Origin: Ensifer adhaerens
GTDB taxonomy: Bacteria; Pseudomonadota; Alphaproteobacteria; Rhizobiales; Rhizobiaceae
Reading direction: 5' to 3'
Assembly: GCF_028993555.1 (NCBI RefSeq)
Contig: NZ_CP118610.1
Coordinates: 1,984,001-2,048,000 of the forward strand
DNA: 64,000 bases
Of this stretch, positions 17,135 through 24,831 are shown piece after piece. Made by a program: the position numbers and the translations under genes. The notes below the pieces were generated by a model, which made no database searches, was not told the DNA's origin, and saw only the letters and a program-made list of their open reading frames with translations. Each line of letters begins with the position of its first letter. Within the stretch, counting starts at the first letter, position 1.

Positions 17135-18100
17135 TTACGCCGCTGCGACGAAACGATACGCCGCTCCGTTTCGCTCGGCCCGTCCGATCCCGGGATAGGC
17201 CCAGTGATAGCCAAGCAGCGCGAGCCTCTCCGAGGCCGCCCGATCGATCAGAGCCTTGCGGTTCTTCAAGGCCAACTCCGCATCCGTATCGAAGCCGAAA
17301 TGCCATTCGGGATGTTCGAAGAAGACGACATTGCTGGTCACGGCATCGCCTGTGATCACCAGGCCATCGTGGCCAGCACCATCGCCACCGGCAAGCTGAA
17401 GCGAGATGTGGCCGGGCGTATGGCCCCGCGTGTCGAGCACCTGCATGCCGCTGACGATCTCATCGCCGGGCTTGACCAGGGTCAGGCGGTCCTTCACCGA
17501 AAAAAGGTCGCGCTGCGCGCCCTTGGCAAAGCCATGCAACGCCTGCGGCATGGTCTTCTCGAAGTTCGGATCGGTCCAGAACTGCCATTCGGCCTCAGAT
17601 ACGAAGTATTGCGCGTTCGGAAAGGTCAACTTGCCATTGGTGCCGAGGGTGCCTCCGGCATGATCGGGATGGGCGTGGGTCAGCACCACCTTCGTCACCT
17701 CGCCCGGATCGATGCCGGCGGCCAGCAGATTGGCGCTGAGCTTGCCGGCGCTTTCCTGGAAGTGATTGCCCGAGCCGTCGTCGACCACGATCAGATCGCC
17801 GCCAATGCGGATGACAGGGATATTGGTATGAAACGGCGCGCGCTCCGGCGTACCACCGAGCCGGCGCATGATGGCGGGCCGCTCCTGTGCCGTCGCATCC
17901 GGCAGCACGATGCTCACCGGCAGCATGATGAAGCCATCACTGACGACGGAAATGTCGAAACTGCCGTGCTGAAGGCGATGGACATCGGCGGCGTAGGCAC
18001 CTTTCGGCAGGAGTGCGGAAGCGGCAATCGCGCTGGAACCGGCAAGGAACTCGCGGCGGTCGGGGCCGGATGCGTCGGTGGAGGTGCGGGAAGAGGTCAT
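17135..18100 (-). CDS. Probable Tat-exported metallo-beta-lactamase-fold hydrolase
   Basis: 321 residues from the ATG at 18100. The N-terminus has a twin-arginine signal (D-R-R-E-F-L-A-G-S followed by a hydrophobic stretch and A-Y-A-A-D). The metal site motif L-T-H-A-H-P-D-H-A-G-G and downstream H-T-P-G-H and G-D-A-V mark the metallo-beta-lactamase superfamily, resembling lactonase or quorum-quenching-type hydrolases. The frame is open about 80 codons farther upstream but without a sensible signal. It lies about 70 bases after the hydrolase gene, in the same direction, so the two may share a transcript. Confidence 0.88.
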   Translation of the reverse strand: MTSSRTSTDASGPDRREFLAGSSAIAASALLPKGAYAADVHRLQHGSFDISVVSDGFIMLPVSIVLPDATAQERPAIMRRLGGTPERAPFHTNIPVIRIGGDLIVVDDGSGNHFQESAGKLSANLLAAGIDPGEVTKVVLTHAHPDHAGGTLGTNGKLTFPNAQYFVSEAEWQFWTDPNFEKTMPQALHGFAKGAQRDLFSVKDRLTLVKPGDEIVSGMQVLDTRGHTPGHISLQLAGGDGAGHDGLVITGDAVTSNVVFFEHPEWHFGFDTDAELALKNRKALIDRAASERLALLGYHWAYPGIGRAERNGAAYRFVAAA

Positions 18101-18173
18101 CGTTCTGGTCCTTGGCTGAAGCGTTTGGCGAAGGGTGCCGGTGCGCCCCGTGGGCCGCACCGGCGAGTAGGCG

Positions 18174-19184
18174 TTAAGCCTTGGCAAAGGCGAGCAGATC
18201 GGCGTTGAGCTGGTCCTTGTGCGTATCGGTGATGCCGTGCGGCGCACCGGCATAAACCTTGAGCTCCGCATGCGGGACAAGCGTCTTCGAAGCCCGTGCC
18301 GCCGCATCGATCGGCACGATCTGGTCGTCGTCGCCATGAATGATCAGCGTCGGTACGTCGAACTTCTTCAGGTCCTCGGTGAAGTCGGTCTGCGAGAAGG
18401 CGACGATCGAGTCATAGGTGTTCTTGTGACCGCCCATCATGCCCTGCAGCCAGAAACTGTCGATCATGCCCTGGGAAGCAACCGCACCCGGGCGGTTGAA
18501 GCCGAAGAACGGACCGGACGCGATGTCGCGGTAGAGCTTGGAGCGATCCTTGAGGCTTGCCGCCTGCAGGCCGTCGAACACCTCCTTCGGCAAGCCGCCG
18601 GGGTTGTTGTCGGTCTTGACCATCAGCGGTGGCACCGCCGAGATCAGCCCGGCCTTGGCGACGCGGCTGGTGCCATGGCGGCCGATATAGCGGCTGATCT
18701 CGCCGCCACCGGTGGAAAAGCCGGCAAGGAAGATGTCCTTCAGATCGAGCGCATTGATGAGATCGGCGAGATCGTCGGCATAGTGATCCATGTCGTTGCC
18801 GTCCCAGGGCTGCGACGAGCGGCCATGGCCGCGGCGGTCATGGGTGATGACGCGGAAGCCATTGTTGGCAAGGTGGAACGCCTGCGCCTCCCAGCTGTCC
18901 GACGACAGCGGCCAGCCGTGGCTGAGCACGACGACCGGACCATCCTTGCGACCCCAGTCCTTGTAATAGATCTCGACGCCATCGCGGGTGATGATGCGGC
19001 TGCCCATGGTGTTTGCTCCCTCAGTACCGGACACGCCGGCGGTTGATGCGTCGGCCGCCTTGGCCGGCTTGCTGACCGTCGAAACGGCGGCAGCGGTCGC
19101 CGCCGCGCCAAAGGCGGCCGAAAGGACGTTGCGGCGCGAAAGGCCACTGGAAACGCTTGCGGAAACTGCTTTTGCCTGTGTCAT
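18174..19184 (-). CDS. Exported alpha/beta hydrolase, non-haem chloroperoxidase type
   Basis: 336 residues. Starts M-T-Q-A-K with a GAGGTGAGGAC ribosome site; residues 16-45 look like a Tat-type signal ([10 protein letters not shown] then Ala-rich core). The hydrolase domain begins about residue 60 with [10 protein letters not shown]. The oxyanion segment is S-H-G-W-P-L, the nucleophile elbow G-F-S-T-G-G-G, the acid G-D-D-D-Q-I-V-P and the catalytic His G-A-P-H-G-I. This is the esterase/perhydrolase (cofactor-free haloperoxidase) group. Divergent from the GlxA-type regulator, which probably controls it. Confidence 0.92.
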   Translation of the reverse strand: MTQAKAVSASVSSGLSRRNVLSAAFGAAATAAAVSTVSKPAKAADASTAGVSGTEGANTMGSRIITRDGVEIYYKDWGRKDGPVVVLSHGWPLSSDSWEAQAFHLANNGFRVITHDRRGHGRSSQPWDGNDMDHYADDLADLINALDLKDIFLAGFSTGGGEISRYIGRHGTSRVAKAGLISAVPPLMVKTDNNPGGLPKEVFDGLQAASLKDRSKLYRDIASGPFFGFNRPGAVASQGMIDSFWLQGMMGGHKNTYDSIVAFSQTDFTEDLKKFDVPTLIIHGDDDQIVPIDAAARASKTLVPHAELKVYAGAPHGITDTHKDQLNADLLAFAKA

Positions 19185-19215
19185 TGTCCTCACCTCTTTG
19201 GTCTCTGTTGCCCGG

Positions 19216-19232
19216 CTTCCATTCCCTGGAAG
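19216..19232. promoter_or_regulatory. Inverted repeat in divergent promoter region
   Basis: CTTCCA-TTCCC-TGGAAG is a perfect 6-base-arm palindrome midway between the hydrolase and regulator starts. Position and symmetry fit an operator of the adjacent AraC-type regulator; no other support. Confidence 0.35.
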
Positions 19233-19290
19233 CGATGGTTGAATTGATAAATCGGCGGGCCTAACCTCTCGACCGGCAAAGCTGACAACG

Positions 19291-20334
19291 ATGGGGGCAG
19301 AAGTGACAAAACGACCGGAAAGCGAACCGGCGGAAATCGGCATCGTCGTCTACCCACGCGCGCTGATGTCGGCGATCCATGGGCTGACGGACATGTTCCA
19401 GGTGGCGAGCATGCAGTCGGTCGAACAGAGCGGGAGGGACGCTCCGCAGATCCGCATCAGCCATTGGAAGCTGCAGGAAGACGGCTCGGTGTCAAAATCG
19501 CGCGACACCCACGAGGGTCCCTCTTCGGGCCTGGTAGCGCTGATCCTGCCGCCGACCCTCTCCGATCTGCCGGTCGGCGATCGCATCGGCACCCTGCCCG
19601 CCTTCGTGCGCGAGCAGCATCAACGGGGCTCGACCATCTGTTCGGTCTGCGGCGGCGCCTATCTGCTGGCCGAATCCGGCCTTGCCAACGGGCGCACCAT
19701 CACCACGCACTGGTCGCACCAGGAACTGATCGCCGACCGCTACGACAACATCCGCGTCGACACCGACAGGTTGCTGATCGATGAGGGCGACATCATCTCC
19801 GCCGGTGGCATGATGGCCTGGATCGACCTCGGACTGAAACTCGTCGACCGGTTCCTCGGAACCGACGTCATGCTGGCAACGGCACGGTACATGATCATCG
19901 ATCCCGGCGCGCGCGAGCAGAGCTACTACAGCGTCTTCGCGCCGAAACTCGACCATGGAGACAACATCATCCTGAAGGTCCAGCACTGGCTGCACGGCAC
20001 CAGCACCAAGGGCGTGACGCTGCAGATGATGGCCGAGCGCGCCGGACTTGGCGACCGCACGTTCCTGCGCCGTTTCCAGAAGGCGACCGGCTTCAACCCG
20101 ACCGAATATTGCCAGCGGCTGCGGATTGCCAAGTCACGCGATCTCCTGGAGCGCTCGCATCTCTCGATCGAACAGGTCGCCTGGCAGAGCGGCTATGACG
20201 ACACCAACGCCTACCGCAAGATCTTCCGCAAGATCCTCGGCCTCTCGCCAAAGGAATATCGCCTTCGCTTCTCGGTTTCGGACGGTGCCAGGCGAATGGC
20301 TGCAGCAGCGCCGGGTGCGATTCCGGCCCTGTGA
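19291..20334 (+). CDS. GlxA-family AraC transcriptional regulator
   Basis: 347 residues. The N-terminal DJ-1/PfpI-like domain (I-G-I-V-V-Y-P-R-A to about residue 200) includes the nucleophile-elbow-like [10 protein letters not shown]; the C-terminal AraC double helix-turn-helix has [12 protein letters not shown] and the signature [13 protein letters not shown]. It is divergent from the Tat-exported hydrolase gene. Ligand unknown. Confidence 0.93.
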   Translation: MGAEVTKRPESEPAEIGIVVYPRALMSAIHGLTDMFQVASMQSVEQSGRDAPQIRISHWKLQEDGSVSKSRDTHEGPSSGLVALILPPTLSDLPVGDRIGTLPAFVREQHQRGSTICSVCGGAYLLAESGLANGRTITTHWSHQELIADRYDNIRVDTDRLLIDEGDIISAGGMMAWIDLGLKLVDRFLGTDVMLATARYMIIDPGAREQSYYSVFAPKLDHGDNIILKVQHWLHGTSTKGVTLQMMAERAGLGDRTFLRRFQKATGFNPTEYCQRLRIAKSRDLLERSHLSIEQVAWQSGYDDTNAYRKIFRKILGLSPKEYRLRFSVSDGARRMAAAAPGAIPAL

Positions 20335-20686
20335 CCAGCGAATGAAGGTACATCTGATAACATCGACAAGAATCTGCATCCGCTCAAGGCCCACCCGACG
20401 CGGCAGTCGGATGCGCATGTCCGGGCATGATCTGCGCGCTGACGCCGTCCGCGCAAGACATCAGCGAGCCGACCCGGACCGCGGCAATGTCGCCTTGGTG
20501 CCCTGACGGGAAAACGAAAAAAGACGCCGCGCGCCCGTTGGGGCGCGCGGCGTGCATCGATTTTAGAGGTTTGGACCGGTCCTCTCAGGGCGATCGCGCA
20601 GTCCGGATCTCAGATGTGTCGGAACATTGCCGACACATCGCGTCGCCCCACGGGCGCTGCCGGCGCCGCCGACTTGGGCGGCCCCG
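20335..20686. other. Intergenic region at the left end of the first prophage remnant
   Basis: No supported gene. It contains the terminator at 20515-20553 and a less GC-rich stretch after 20340. No tRNA or obvious attachment-site duplication is visible. Confidence 0.4.
20515..20553 (-). terminator. Rho-independent terminator ending the prophage late operon
   Basis: On the minus strand, an ACGCCGCGCGCCC...GGGCGCGCGGCGT hairpin (arms of 13) is followed by CTTTTTTCG. It lies about 130 bases past the last prophage gene and should end the long late transcript. Confidence 0.9.
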
Positions 20687-21061
20687 TTAGCCCTTGGCCA
20701 TGACGACAAAGACGACGCGGCGGATCACCTCGGCGAAGCTGACGCCCAGCGCCATCGCCGCAATGCCGGTGACGCCCAATGCACCGATCCCCATCAGCTT
20801 CCAGCGCTTGACGTCGTCGGTCACCGGTTTCATCTCCGCGACATCCGCACCGATCGCCGAGACTGACGCCTCGATTTCGCCCACGCGATCGACCAGTTGC
20901 TCCATGCGCAGATGCACGCTGCCATGAATGGCCGCGTACTTGTCCTCGGCACGGCGGCTCCCCTCCTCGATCCGGCGGATGGATTCCTGCAGGCCGCGCA
21001 TGCCCGCAACCAATTCGCCGAGCTGGCGGTGAACGGCAACATCCATTTCAACTGCCGACAT
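20687..21061 (-). CDS. DUF1515-type prophage protein
   Basis: 124 residues from the ATG at 21061. A helical, coiled-coil-like N-terminal part (Q-L-G-E-L-V-A-G-M-R-G-L-Q-E-S-I-R-R-I-E) is followed by a C-terminal hydrophobic segment (I-G-A-L-G-V-T-G-I-A-A-M-A-L-G-V) and a short basic tail. This matches the DUF1515 proteins common in rhizobial prophages next to lysis genes; role unknown, possibly membrane-associated lysis control. The frame is open upstream, but that part overlaps the spanin-like genes. Confidence 0.75.
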   Translation of the reverse strand: MSAVEMDVAVHRQLGELVAGMRGLQESIRRIEEGSRRAEDKYAAIHGSVHLRMEQLVDRVGEIEASVSAIGADVAEMKPVTDDVKRWKLMGIGALGVTGIAAMALGVSFAEVIRRVVFVVMAKG

Positions 21062-21305
21062 CGGCGCGCTCCCCGTGCCTGGTGCATTCCGCCCGTGTCC
21101 AGATTTCCGCCGCGCAGAGGCCAACGGCTGTGCGATCGATCCGGCGTTGATCGGCCACAGTCGCGCCGCGCGCGCCGATGAGATCAGTTCCGACCACGCC
21201 CCGCAGACCGGGAACACTGGCCGGTTGCGAAGTTCCACAGCCCGCCTGCATCAAGGCAGGAATCGTAATCAAGGCGCTTTTCGCGAGCGCGGCTCTGAGC
21301 GTCAT
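21048..21305 (-). CDS. Putative outer-membrane spanin-like lipoprotein (Rz1 analogue)
   Basis: 85 residues. Short basic start, hydrophobic core and lipobox L-M-Q-A-G-C at about residue 23; the mature part is short and not rich in known motifs. It overlaps the 3' half of the gene at 21184-21429 in another frame and the DUF1515 start by 14 bases, the nested or overlapping layout of Rz/Rz1 pairs. Function inferred from position and signal type only. Confidence 0.55.
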   Translation of the reverse strand: MTLRAALAKSALITIPALMQAGCGTSQPASVPGLRGVVGTDLIGARGATVADQRRIDRTAVGLCAAEIWTRAECTRHGERADVGS

Positions 21306-21429
21306 TGTTCTGCCTTTCGATGGCATTGGCGATGGAACGAGCGCCGTCGGCCCGGATCTCGTGGACGAGCCAGATCAGGCCGGCGAGCAACAAGCCGCCG
21401 GCCAACAGCTTCGGCCAGGTCAGCATCAT
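21184..21429 (-). CDS. Putative inner-membrane spanin-like protein (Rz analogue)
   Basis: 81 residues. One N-terminal membrane segment (L-L-A-G-G-L-L-L-A-G-L-I-W-L-V) is followed by a charged helical periplasmic part (A-I-E-R-Q-N-N-D-A-Q-S-R-A) and two cysteines in C-L-D-A-G-G-L-W-N-F-A-T-G-Q-C. The start overlaps the stop of the holin-like gene (ATGATGA). Topology and overlap with a lipoprotein gene fit an i-spanin, though it is shorter than typical Rz. Confidence 0.6.
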   Translation of the reverse strand: MMLTWPKLLAGGLLLAGLIWLVHEIRADGARSIANAIERQNNDAQSRAREKRLDYDSCLDAGGLWNFATGQCSRSAGRGRN

Positions 21430-21629
21430 CTGGCCCAGCCAAGGCGGCGCGCGAGCATGTACCAGGTTTCGCAGAGGATGCCGGCAACAAGGCCGACGCC
21501 AACCTCCAACAGCATCTGGATGTCCGGGTCATCGGCAAGAACGGGACCGGTTTCCGGCGCCAGCAACCCCTTTGCAACAAGCAAGCCGGCGCCATAGCGC
21601 AACACGATGCGGATCATCACGGCACTCAT
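21426..21629 (-). CDS. Small membrane protein, holin-like
   Basis: 67 residues with two hydrophobic segments (M-I-R-I-V-L-R-Y-G-A-G-L-L-V-A and V-G-V-G-L-V-A-G-I-L-C) around an acidic loop D-D-P-D-I, and a basic C-terminus. Its ATG at 21629 overlaps the endolysin stop, and its stop overlaps the next start. Size, topology and position between endolysin and spanin-like genes suggest a class II holin. No sequence family recognised. Confidence 0.6.
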   Translation of the reverse strand: MSAVMIRIVLRYGAGLLVAKGLLAPETGPVLADDPDIQMLLEVGVGLVAGILCETWYMLARRLGWAR

Positions 21630-22474
21630 CTCGCCCACCTCGCGAAAATTGCGACAATCGCGGTGACGAGGCGCTCGAAGATGCTGCCAGCAGACCGTGC
21701 CGCGACGCTGTCGCCCTCGCCTTTTACCCCCACCCCCGACTTTCCCGGCCGAAGCACCACGACGACGCCGGGCTCTGCCGGCGCCGCCTTTTGTTGGCCA
21801 TTCCGGCCATACCCGGCTTCCCGCAACGCCGCCTCGAATGCCCGGCCATAGGCCTCGATCTTCGGACCATTTTGCCTGATATCCCCGTTGAGGATTGCGC
21901 GCGATGCCGCATAACGATAGCCCGTTCCCGCCCCGGATAGGCTCTCGTCCGTGTCGAAGTCGGAAAGCCGTTTCCCGGTAAAGAGCCCTTCCGTCATGCC
22001 GTCGAACAAAATGCGCACCGCAGTCGCCATCTCGCAGGCCTTTTCGGGCGCGGCCTCGAGGCCGAACGTCGCATAATTCGCCTTGCCGGTTATCTGAGCC
22101 AATCCGCGCCCGCGATAACGCCACCCATCATCCGCCTCGACATTCCCGAGCCGCCCGCCATAGACCCAGTTCGCAAGCTTTCGCGGATCGCCGGCGTAAG
22201 GCGCGGCGCTCGCAAGTGTCGGGAATCGAGCGGGCCAAACCTGGGTGAGCCGCTTCGCGGAGTAGCTGAGATTTTCCTCAACCGGCTGCATCGCGCCGCC
22301 GGTTTCATGGTAGGCCTGCGCAAGGATCGCGGCGAGATGGCAGAGGCTGACACCGTGGCGGCGCCCATCTTCAAGGATAGCCTCAACGCCCGTCTGCTGC
22401 TGTGCAGATGGAGAGATGCCAAACACCGCGCTGCTCCGTCGCCTGAGAGCAGCAAAGAGTACCGATCGGTTCAT
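21626..22474 (-). CDS. Phage endolysin, GH19 chitinase-like, with C-terminal membrane segment
   Basis: 282 residues. The N-terminal domain has the GH19-like lysozyme pattern: A-Y-H-E-T-G-G with Glu57 as likely acid, Y-R-G-R-G-L-A-Q-I-T-G-K-x-N-Y near 120, and a later Y-R-Y-A-A-S-R. It should cleave peptidoglycan at lysis. Unusually, after a Gly/Pro-rich linker (residues about 230-260) there is a short hydrophobic tail L-V-T-A-I-V-A-I-F-A-R-W. It overlaps the holin-like gene by four bases, giving a coupled lysis cassette. Confidence 0.88.
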   Translation of the reverse strand: MNRSVLFAALRRRSSAVFGISPSAQQQTGVEAILEDGRRHGVSLCHLAAILAQAYHETGGAMQPVEENLSYSAKRLTQVWPARFPTLASAAPYAGDPRKLANWVYGGRLGNVEADDGWRYRGRGLAQITGKANYATFGLEAAPEKACEMATAVRILFDGMTEGLFTGKRLSDFDTDESLSGAGTGYRYAASRAILNGDIRQNGPKIEAYGRAFEAALREAGYGRNGQQKAAPAEPGVVVVLRPGKSGVGVKGEGDSVAARSAGSIFERLVTAIVAIFARWAR

Positions 22475-22489
22475 AGGTCACCTGTATCT

Positions 22490-22966
22490 CTAGAGATTGA
22501 CCGCCGCGAGCCATAGGGCATCGACTTGCAGATCTGACAGGCCAAAGCCAATCGCGATCGTAGCGACAAGCGGGTGGATGCGGTGAAACGTGTCGCCATA
22601 CTCCCATTCGATCTGCGCCCTGTCTCTTTCGGCGCCCAAAGGCATGGCAGCAATCGTGGTTGCCACAGCTTCTGGCGAAACGCCTGCGCCGACGAGACCG
22701 AGGCGGAATTGCCGCGCTGAGAGTGACGGCATCACTTGACGGCTCTCCTCATCGGTTGGGGGAACGTAGTCGACGAACGGAAAATCAGAGTTGTCGGTGA
22801 GCCACTTGCGGATGGCCGGATTGAGACCAAAGCCATCTTCCGGCCGAGAAACATAGTCGCAATCGTAGACAGCATCTTCCAGGTCGGTAATGTTGCATTT
22901 GACCAGCAACACGCCGTCTTCCCTGGTTTTTTGAACGGAGTAGACGTCATTCAACGAAAGAGCCAT
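22490..22966 (-). CDS. Prophage protein downstream of tail fibre
   Basis: 158 residues from the ATG at 22966 (AAAGGA seven bases ahead), which overlaps the tail fibre stop. The C-terminal half (S-A-R-Q-F-R-L-G-L-V-G-A-G-V through L-Q-V-D-A-L-W-L-A-A) matches a short helical segment often found at the end of phage tail-assembly or fibre-associated proteins; the N-terminal half has no recognised domain. Probably fibre assembly, but this is by position. Confidence 0.65.
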   Translation of the reverse strand: MALSLNDVYSVQKTREDGVLLVKCNITDLEDAVYDCDYVSRPEDGFGLNPAIRKWLTDNSDFPFVDYVPPTDEESRQVMPSLSARQFRLGLVGAGVSPEAVATTIAAMPLGAERDRAQIEWEYGDTFHRIHPLVATIAIGFGLSDLQVDALWLAAVNL

Positions 22967-24645
22967 CACGCTGTCCTTTGCATCTGAACCATCGAGTTGC
23001 CGCTGGAATATGTGATCTGCCCGCGCGCACGCCAGGTTCCGCCCAACTGTGCGCTGGCCCCTACATCTAGGGTAAATTGATAAGCGGCAGTGGAGAGGTA
23101 AGTTGCGTACCCCTGGTTTCGGTTTCGTGTACCGTTCGAGTAGCTCAACACAGAATGGCCAACGGGCAGGTTGACCTCGTCCTGGTTGGAACCGGTGTAG
23201 ACGGTGGCACGCGCACTAAGGGCGTCACTTAGGTAGGCACCATATCCAAGCATGCCACCAGAAAACTGCATGTTGCCATCACCAAAAACGGCGGCACTGC
23301 CAACGTACATCGTGCCGCCAACGGCATGGTTTCCTGTGTTGGTGATATGACCGCCTCGGGCATCGAAGACGATGCGGCAATTGCCTGAGCTGCTATCATA
23401 AATGCCGACTCCATACCAAGTGGAGATGCGGAGATTGTGAGAGGCATACGTCGCGTTGTCGCCATTGCCCGCGACCAAGCCGTTGTTGCTGCCAAGGGCA
23501 CCAGAGGTAAAGAACCCAGTCGGTGTATAAATACTACCGCCCAGATTCGCGTTGGCTGCAGCGTCCCACCATACCAGGGTCGAGGCGGTTGACCACTCAT
23601 TGTTGGAATACTGGACGTAGAACGAGCCGCTCGCGTCGCTGAGCAGGCGATGGTCACGGTTGGCGTTGGCGTTGAAGCGGAACTCAGCCGTGCCGACATT
23701 GTTACCGACCTCGAACATGTGGCCGCCCCAGAACCCGCCCCCATCTTCTCGAAGGGTCAACGATCGGACAAAGGTGCCAGAGGTGTTGTAGAGAAACGTT
23801 TGCATGGCGCCGATCGCATTGTTGTGCACGATGACGCCCCGGTTGTTTCCGGCCGAATTCATGAAATAAAGGTAGCGGTCCCCGTTAGAGCGGATCTGAA
23901 AGTCGTTAGAGGCGAGGAAATTCGGCGCCCAAACTGCGCCGGTAAAGCTCGCACCTGCGGTCGTTACCAGGGGTGTTCCGCCGTAAGTGGGGCCGAGAGC
24001 GCCGGAGAAATTGTAGCGGAAGCCCACTTCGGCGTTAAGGTCGATGTTGCCGCCACCATTTGTAGCATAGCCGATGTAGCCGGCTCGGTTTCCGTCTGCC
24101 TTTCTAAAATCGATGTACCCAGTGTTGGTGGTGTTTCCTGCGCTGAGCACTGCATACCCTGTAACGGAACCATTGTTGACGACTACAGAGCCAACGAATG
24201 CTTTGCCCGACATCGTCGCGGGCAGGCGTGCATCTGCAATGGTACCGGTTATAAGAGTGCTTGCATCGTTGGCGCCGATCGTCGCCCGCACGCCCGCCGC
24301 ATCCACATCGTCGAGAATAGTCCTTGCGAAAGGCGTCAGCGCCGTTGTCGCATAAGCGTCCGTCCCGGTCGTATAGAGCATCTGGTTGGTCGTCGTCGTC
24401 AATCCGGCGATCGATTGCAGGCCCGCGTCCTGTGCCTGGACATTGGTGCCGATTTCAAGTCCGAGTGCAGTCCTGGCGCCACTTGCGCTTGTTGCACCCG
24501 TGCCGCCCGAGGTCAGCGGGCGCGGCGCGTTGGCATCTGCCGTCAGGTCGTCGATGAGCGTGTTATAGGGCACGCTCTGGATCGTGGTATTGGGCACGCC
24601 TTTGGTGCCGGCGGGAGGCGAATAGACGCCACCTGTTCTGGGCAT
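22966..24645 (-). CDS. Phage tail fibre/receptor-binding protein
   Basis: 559 residues, Gly/Asn/Ser/Thr-rich throughout with repeated short beta-type segments (such as L-T-S-G-G-T-G-A-T near the N-terminus, a common fibre repeat). The N-terminus (M-P-R-T-G-G-V-Y-S-P-P-A-G-T) resembles virion-attachment starts of short-tailed phage fibres. GC is visibly lower than in the neighbouring tail genes, usual for host-range genes that exchange often. No S74 domain is found here; that domain is on the upstream protein instead. Confidence 0.85.
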   Translation of the reverse strand: MPRTGGVYSPPAGTKGVPNTTIQSVPYNTLIDDLTADANAPRPLTSGGTGATSASGARTALGLEIGTNVQAQDAGLQSIAGLTTTTNQMLYTTGTDAYATTALTPFARTILDDVDAAGVRATIGANDASTLITGTIADARLPATMSGKAFVGSVVVNNGSVTGYAVLSAGNTTNTGYIDFRKADGNRAGYIGYATNGGGNIDLNAEVGFRYNFSGALGPTYGGTPLVTTAGASFTGAVWAPNFLASNDFQIRSNGDRYLYFMNSAGNNRGVIVHNNAIGAMQTFLYNTSGTFVRSLTLREDGGGFWGGHMFEVGNNVGTAEFRFNANANRDHRLLSDASGSFYVQYSNNEWSTASTLVWWDAAANANLGGSIYTPTGFFTSGALGSNNGLVAGNGDNATYASHNLRISTWYGVGIYDSSSGNCRIVFDARGGHITNTGNHAVGGTMYVGSAAVFGDGNMQFSGGMLGYGAYLSDALSARATVYTGSNQDEVNLPVGHSVLSYSNGTRNRNQGYATYLSTAAYQFTLDVGASAQLGGTWRARGQITYSSGNSMVQMQRTA

Positions 24646-24831
24646 GGCTTGTCTCCATGGAAGTGCGGGGCCGCAAGCTTCCCTGTTGTTCCTGTTTTCG
24701 ATGGGATGAACGGCCGTCGCACGGGCACGCTCCGAGCAACAGCCGGTAAGTTGGCCTCAGTGGCTACAGAGAACGGCCAAGCAAGCCGGCGACAGAGCGC
24801 AGTGAAGTCAAGGGAGGCCGCGAAACCGGCG

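Noticed and set aside
21630..22124. N-terminal extension of the holin-like frame
   Set aside because: Overlaps the endolysin out of frame with Arg-rich sequence; only the 67-residue end looks real.
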